DNA of 47,605 bases from Candidatus Poribacteria bacterium (GTDB lineage Bacteria; Poribacteria; WGA-4E; WGA-3G): assembly GCA_022822085.1 (NCBI GenBank), contig JAJECK010000007.1, positions 1-47,605 on the forward strand. The letters are read 5' to 3'. Below, one piece after another: positions 43,705 through 47,605 of the stretch. Positions within the stretch are counted from its first letter, which is position 1; each line of letters starts with the position of its first letter. The notes under the pieces are model-generated. The model did not search any database. It was not told where the DNA came from and saw only the letters and a program-made list of their open reading frames with translations. Made by a program: the position numbers and the translations under genes.

Positions 43705-44493
43705 ATGAGAAAGTTTTCTATTTTTCTAAATATAGTCCTAATCCTCAGTATTACCACTTTTGTATTGTCATATCGTGGTGAAGAAAACGGGAGATTAAGC
43801 AATCGTGATGCTCATCAAGTAGTTGTAGGATATTGGGCAGATGCCAGCGGGAACTTTGAACGTATATTGGGTGAAAAGATACCTTTATCTGTGCTTTATT
43901 TGGGCAAGGATAGCGACGAAGGACCTGTAAACGGACCTTTGAAAGCCCATAGTCAGGTTACGTCAGTAGTTTCCATTGATGGGCAACGCGGTCATTTTAT
44001 AGATGCATCGAGTTATGTAAAATGTGAAGGTGTTGATGAAGATTACGAAGGTCGTTTCAGTGTACGTGCTGCGGTTCATCCTGCGTGGAATCCTGGGACA
44101 ATGTCCCTTGATTGGGAAAGTGGAATACCCTTTCAAGGCGAGTTAGTCGTACAGGAGGATAATAACGATAAAAATGGAAATCCTGCTGATGGAGAAGTTA
44201 GGACCACTGCTGAAGATCCGGAAAATGAATACGATGTATTTGCCCTGGCAGCGAAATGTGATACGCATGCTTGGATCTACGGTTGCGAACCTGAGGAACC
44301 TGATAATGCTGAAAGTCCCTCTGGTGGTTGTGGTTCTGGTGGTTGTGGTTCTGGTGGTGGAGATGATGATGAACCTGATTGTCATGGGGCTCGGTCATAT
44401 GCCCCCTTTGATATGCCAGAACCGGAAGACTTGCAATACCCTGATGGGATTCCACTCCCAGCTCCAGATTATGTTCCTTTTCCTACTGCATAG
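43705..44493 (+). CDS. Secreted protein with Gly-Cys-rich tail, unrecognised
   Basis: The protein has 262 residues with a signal peptide at about 1-22 (MRKFSIFLNIVLILSITTFV). The middle is beta-like (VVVGYWADASGNFERILG, HSQVTSVVSIDGQRGHF, GTMSLDWESG). After CDTHAWIYGCEPEEP comes a tail, SGGCGSGGCGSGGGDDDEPDC, followed by HGARSYAPFDMPEPED and a Pro-rich end. The Cys/Gly/Asp tail may bind metal or form disulfides. AAGGAG lies before the ATG. It forms a two-gene unit with the upstream protein. No family is recognised. Confidence 0.65.
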   Translation: MRKFSIFLNIVLILSITTFVLSYRGEENGRLSNRDAHQVVVGYWADASGNFERILGEKIPLSVLYLGKDSDEGPVNGPLKAHSQVTSVVSIDGQRGHFIDASSYVKCEGVDEDYEGRFSVRAAVHPAWNPGTMSLDWESGIPFQGELVVQEDNNDKNGNPADGEVRTTAEDPENEYDVFALAAKCDTHAWIYGCEPEEPDNAESPSGGCGSGGCGSGGGDDDEPDCHGARSYAPFDMPEPEDLQYPDGIPLPAPDYVPFPTA

Positions 44494-44536
44494 GAGTTTT
44501 TTACAATAGAATGTTTAGGAACTCATCAGGACCTAA

Positions 44537-44556
44537 CATTGTGTATATACACAATG
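44537..44556. promoter_or_regulatory. Perfect 20-base palindrome over the STT3-like start codon
   Basis: CATTGTGTAT and its exact inverse ATACACAATG abut with no spacer. The last three bases are the ATG of the STT3-like gene. It could be an operator or, in RNA, a stem hiding the start codon. An in-frame TTG at 44539 with AGGA 7 bases upstream offers an alternative start. Confidence 0.5.
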
Positions 44557-46956
44557 AAAAAGAAAAATATCCCTTCCACACATTTTTGCATTGGTGCACT
44601 CTTCTACTGCATCGTGCTATTGACTTTCTGGATACGGATTCAAGGCGTGTACCAACTTCCTACAGGACAGTTTACTGAAAACGACGCTTATCTTTATCAT
44701 TGGCAAGCAGGCATTATAGGCAAAAACGGTATGCTTCCTGCAAAGGATATGCACCGTTGGTTACCTATCGGAAGAGATAATGGACTGGTGCTTCCGCTCT
44801 ATTCCTACGCCATCGCCTATACTCATAAAGCGGTGGCGTGGGTATTTCCACAACTTACACGTTATCACATTCAACTTTACCTTCCCGTTTTCTGTTTCAC
44901 CTTAGGACTTGGTGTACTGTTGTTCTATATTACCCGCACTCACGGACTGCTCTTTGCAACTATCGTTGGCATGCTGTTGGCAACCTTGCCCGGTAGTGTT
45001 GAACGTAGTGCAGCAGGTTTTGGAGATAGGGACGCATGGTGTTGGATGTTTGGTGTGCTTGCTGTCATTAGTTATTTATGGAAAGAGTCAATGGAACCAG
45101 GAAAACTTAGACTCGTTGTAACACTCCTCTCTGGATTTATCGTTTTCTTAGGCGGACTTTCCTGGGAAGCATTTGGATTTTTCGTGCTGATAATACTCTG
45201 TGCTGAGATATGGAAGTTCTGTACTACCGACACCGAACAGCACTTGAAGGAGTTTCTGATTTGGATACTCATGTTTGTTCCATTACTCTATCTTTTTGTT
45301 CCTGCCTATCGAAGTGGCTACAGTTTCTGGACACACCTCACTGCCTTTATGATCGTTCCGTCCCTCACGGTTTTCTTGATACGTGGGATAAGATACCTAC
45401 TTCTTATGTACGTTGAATATTTCCGTTCTCATGCTCGTAAACTCTCTTTCTGCCTTACCCTATGTGCTGCCATAATAGGTGCTAGTTATTTTCTTTCCCA
45501 ATTTGGCACATTTGAAACAACTGCATTTGCATTTAAGGAGAGTAGACTCATGAAAGATATGACAGAACTTGTTGATCCGCATTATGGATATTGGACCGGG
45601 AGATATGGAACTGTATTTATCTTAGGCAGTCTCGGGTTGGTAATTGCCAGCCTTCATCTCTGGAAATGGAACGGATTGCCCCTTGCTTTCGCGCTCTCAC
45701 TCTTTATCACAACAACCTTTTTCCGATGGCAGGTCAGTGATTGGATTGGCGCGAACACATGTAACACACTGTTTTTGATTTCATTCGGACTCTCAATTTT
45801 CTGTTTTGCTGCTGCCTCCTTCCGGAAATTGACTGAGAGGACAGACCAAAACGAATTGGTAGTACTTGCTATGCTTGCATGGTTTCTTTTATGGGTGGCA
45901 CTCTCGCGCGGCGGAAAGCGATATGACTTTTTTATTGGTCTACCTCTTGCCTACGGTACTGCTTGGGTACTCTGTGTTTTACCTGGACATCTACTGCAAA
46001 AACTCAAAAATATAAAGGAGTCATATTCCTATCTAAGCCAACGATGGGTAACCGTCTGTTTTGCAATTATTGTGTTAATTCCTATATTCTTTTGGAATCC
46101 GCTCGGTGGACATGCAAACCGTGCAATTGCAGCTGCAGCAACATGGCGGCATCCTATTCCTGGTGAAGGCACACCGCTGGCACAAACATTTAAATGGATG
46201 AAAAAGACGCTCTCTCAAGACGATGTTGTGGCTGCAAATTGGAGTATCGGAAGTCAACTTAACGTTTTCGGTGGTGTCAAAACTATCACGGATCAGGATA
46301 CCTTCCTACCCTATTGGATTCATCTCTACTACAGACATGTGTATTGTGCTAAATCTGCACTCGAAGCATTAGAATACCTTAAAACTCACGGTGCAACACA
46401 TCTCATACTTAGAGAATGGGGATTAACCGATCGTGCCTATACCTATTCTTTTATCGGCAGCGACGAAAAAAGCGATAGGAGATTTGGGTTCACACGGTTA
46501 TTTCAAGATAGTAACAAGCAGCTCATTAGTACAAGAAGTACCCGTTTTCGGCACATAAGTACAACTGACATAGAGATTAAGAACCTGTCCGCCCCCTACT
46601 TAAATGCGCGTCTGAAAACAGGACATGTCGCACGACTTCCTTATGTAGTGTTCAAAGGCACTAAACGTCACATTTATCAAACACCTGGTGATAGCAACCC
46701 ACACGGTGGTGTAATTCTCTATTACGATCATAACGGTTCCTTTAAGAAAGCTTACCATATTTCCAGTCTTGGTTGGAAAAGTCTTGCAGTACGTCTCTAT
46801 TTCCTCGGTGAGAAGACTGATATCTTTGTCCCTGTCTATCCAGAAGACGGTAATGATACCACTTCTATCAAGGTTTGGAAAATTCACTATCCATCTGATA
46901 TAGAGACAAATCCAAAATATCTTGCGACAGAACCCGAGGTCCTTCATGATGAATGA
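44554..46956 (+). CDS. STT3-like oligosaccharyltransferase (GT66 type)
   Basis: The protein has 800 residues: a polytopic N-terminal part (about 13 hydrophobic segments to about residue 550), then a soluble C-terminal domain. STT3 landmarks: an acidic first loop motif (FTENDAYLYHW, Asp44), a second DxD in RSAAGFGDRDAW (Asp158 and Asp160), an external loop FETTAFAFKESRLMKDMTELVDPHYG, and NWSIGSQLNVFGG (Trp563) in the place of the WWDYG sequon-binding motif. That last motif is strongly divergent. STT3 enzymes transfer lipid-linked glycans to Asn. The divergence leaves glycan and acceptor open. The start is uncertain: ATG 44554 lies in the palindrome, TTG 44539 has the better ribosome site. It overlaps the next gene by 11 bases. 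Confidence 0.78.
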   Translation: MKKKNIPSTHFCIGALFYCIVLLTFWIRIQGVYQLPTGQFTENDAYLYHWQAGIIGKNGMLPAKDMHRWLPIGRDNGLVLPLYSYAIAYTHKAVAWVFPQLTRYHIQLYLPVFCFTLGLGVLLFYITRTHGLLFATIVGMLLATLPGSVERSAAGFGDRDAWCWMFGVLAVISYLWKESMEPGKLRLVVTLLSGFIVFLGGLSWEAFGFFVLIILCAEIWKFCTTDTEQHLKEFLIWILMFVPLLYLFVPAYRSGYSFWTHLTAFMIVPSLTVFLIRGIRYLLLMYVEYFRSHARKLSFCLTLCAAIIGASYFLSQFGTFETTAFAFKESRLMKDMTELVDPHYGYWTGRYGTVFILGSLGLVIASLHLWKWNGLPLAFALSLFITTTFFRWQVSDWIGANTCNTLFLISFGLSIFCFAAASFRKLTERTDQNELVVLAMLAWFLLWVALSRGGKRYDFFIGLPLAYGTAWVLCVLPGHLLQKLKNIKESYSYLSQRWVTVCFAIIVLIPIFFWNPLGGHANRAIAAAATWRHPIPGEGTPLAQTFKWMKKTLSQDDVVAANWSIGSQLNVFGGVKTITDQDTFLPYWIHLYYRHVYCAKSALEALEYLKTHGATHLILREWGLTDRAYTYSFIGSDEKSDRRFGFTRLFQDSNKQLISTRSTRFRHISTTDIEIKNLSAPYLNARLKTGHVARLPYVVFKGTKRHIYQTPGDSNPHGGVILYYDHNGSFKKAYHISSLGWKSLAVRLYFLGEKTDIFVPVYPEDGNDTTSIKVWKIHYPSDIETNPKYLATEPEVLHDE

Positions 46957-47605
46957 AAATATAGCAGTTTCTGTCGTGATGCCATGCCTTAACGAAGAAG
47001 AAACGCTTGGTACCTGTATTGAAAAAGCAAAAACGACTTTAGACACATTAGGTATAAATGGTGAAGTCGTTATTGCAGATAACGGTTCCACCGATAATTC
47101 AGTTGCGATTGCCGAACGCCTCGGTGCGCGCGTCGTCCATCAGTCAACGCGCGGCTACGGAGCTGCTTATCTTGCTGGCTGCGCCGCTGCACAAGGACAA
47201 TTCATCGTCATGGGAGACTCCGATGATACCTACGATTTCACAGATTTAGAGCGGTTCATTACACCTCTGGGAAATGGATATGACTTCGTCATCGGTAATC
47301 GGTTTAAAGGTGAAATTCTTCCAGGTGCAATGCCGTGGGCACGAAGATACATCGGAAACCCAGTCCTTTCCGGTATGCTACGTATCCTTTTTGGCACATA
47401 CATCAGTGATTCTCACTGTGGGATGCGTGCATTCACCGTAGATGCTTACAAACGAATGGATTTGAAGACAACGGGCATGGAATTCGCATCTGAAATGGTC
47501 ATTAAGGCACTTCAGGCTGAATTGAAAATACTTGAAATTCCGATCACCTACCACCCACGCGGAGGCGAGTCTAAACTCAATGAAATTCGGGATGGATTGC
47601 GGCAT
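46946..47605 (+). CDS. Glycosyltransferase family 2, dolichol-phosphate mannosyltransferase-like (partial)
   Basis: The frame is open from ATG 46946 (MMNENIAVSVVMPCLNEEE) to the window end, 220 codons without a stop, so the 3' part lies outside. GT-A fold motifs: VSVVMPCLNEEETLG, the ADNGSTDNS loop, the DxD-like MGDSDDTYDF, FVIGNRFKG and SDSHCGMRAF. These fit polyprenyl-phosphate glucose/mannose synthases, which load sugar onto the membrane lipid. It overlaps the STT3-like gene by 11 bases, indicating translational coupling. The two may form one lipid-linked sugar synthesis and transfer pathway. Confidence 0.88.
   Translation, partial: MMNENIAVSVVMPCLNEEETLGTCIEKAKTTLDTLGINGEVVIADNGSTDNSVAIAERLGARVVHQSTRGYGAAYLAGCAAAQGQFIVMGDSDDTYDFTDLERFITPLGNGYDFVIGNRFKGEILPGAMPWARRYIGNPVLSGMLRILFGTYISDSHCGMRAFTVDAYKRMDLKTTGMEFASEMVIKALQAELKILEIPITYHPRGGESKLNEIRDGLRH

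Noticed and set aside
44143-44509. Thr/Arg- or His-rich open frames over the Gly-Cys-rich tail
   Set aside because: They arise from translating the repetitive GGTGGTTGTGGTTCT codons in other frames.

Overview
The window (about 47.6 kb, AT-rich) comes from an uncultured-type, Gram-negative-like bacterium. Several products have lipobox or Sec signal peptides, which implies export. The gene content is LamG lectin domains, very long TPR proteins, internalin-type LRRs, WD40 propellers, DUF5069 and many dispersed palindromes. This resembles Candidatus Poribacteria and some Planctomycetes-like lineages. That is an inference from family content, not a measured phylogeny. No rRNA, tRNA, CRISPR array or phage module was seen.

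Layout. Positions 1-12.5 kb hold short accessory transcription units: a sugar isomerase-like TIM barrel, a secreted LamG protein, a reverse-strand pair (a lipoprotein with two protease-TPR blocks plus a GT-C-type membrane glycosyltransferase), a triple DUF5069 protein, a beta-helix protein, an alpha-carbonic anhydrase lipoprotein overlapping a HAD hydrolase, a small possible ART-fold protein and a BNR/Asp-box propeller. Positions 12.5-14.2 kb are mostly repeats around a VOC-fold gene. Positions 14.2-35.5 kb hold one unrecognised gene and then a co-directional block of exported scaffold proteins. That block contains a 3057-residue TPR protein, two modular TPR/LamG paralogues, an LRR-WD40 lipoprotein and a WD40 paralogue. 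Positions 35.5-41.4 kb hold a MoxR-DUF58-BatA-like operon behind a clear sigma70-type promoter; its first gene carries an unusual six-cysteine cluster. Positions 41.4-42.6 kb are a nested inverted-repeat element. From 42.6 kb to the end are a small membrane protein, two unrecognised exported proteins, an STT3-like oligosaccharyltransferase and the start of a dolichol-phosphate-mannose-synthase-like GT2. The GT2 overlaps the STT3-like gene and runs off the window.

How the genes may work together. The 15-35 kb genes share modules: a C-terminal domain, a LamG domain and a TPR core. They look like one family that grew by duplication and domain insertion, probably making extracytoplasmic scaffolds. 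The MoxR operon downstream is a typical chaperone/VWA membrane complex and might act on such proteins, but this is only suggested by proximity. The final STT3-like/GT2 pair suggests lipid-linked sugar synthesis and transfer to proteins, with the sequon-rich exported protein just upstream as a candidate substrate. The strongest leads are the TPR/LamG module-shuffling family, the nested palindromic repeat family, the degenerate first protease domain in the double protease-TPR lipoprotein, and the perfect palindrome over the STT3-like start codon.
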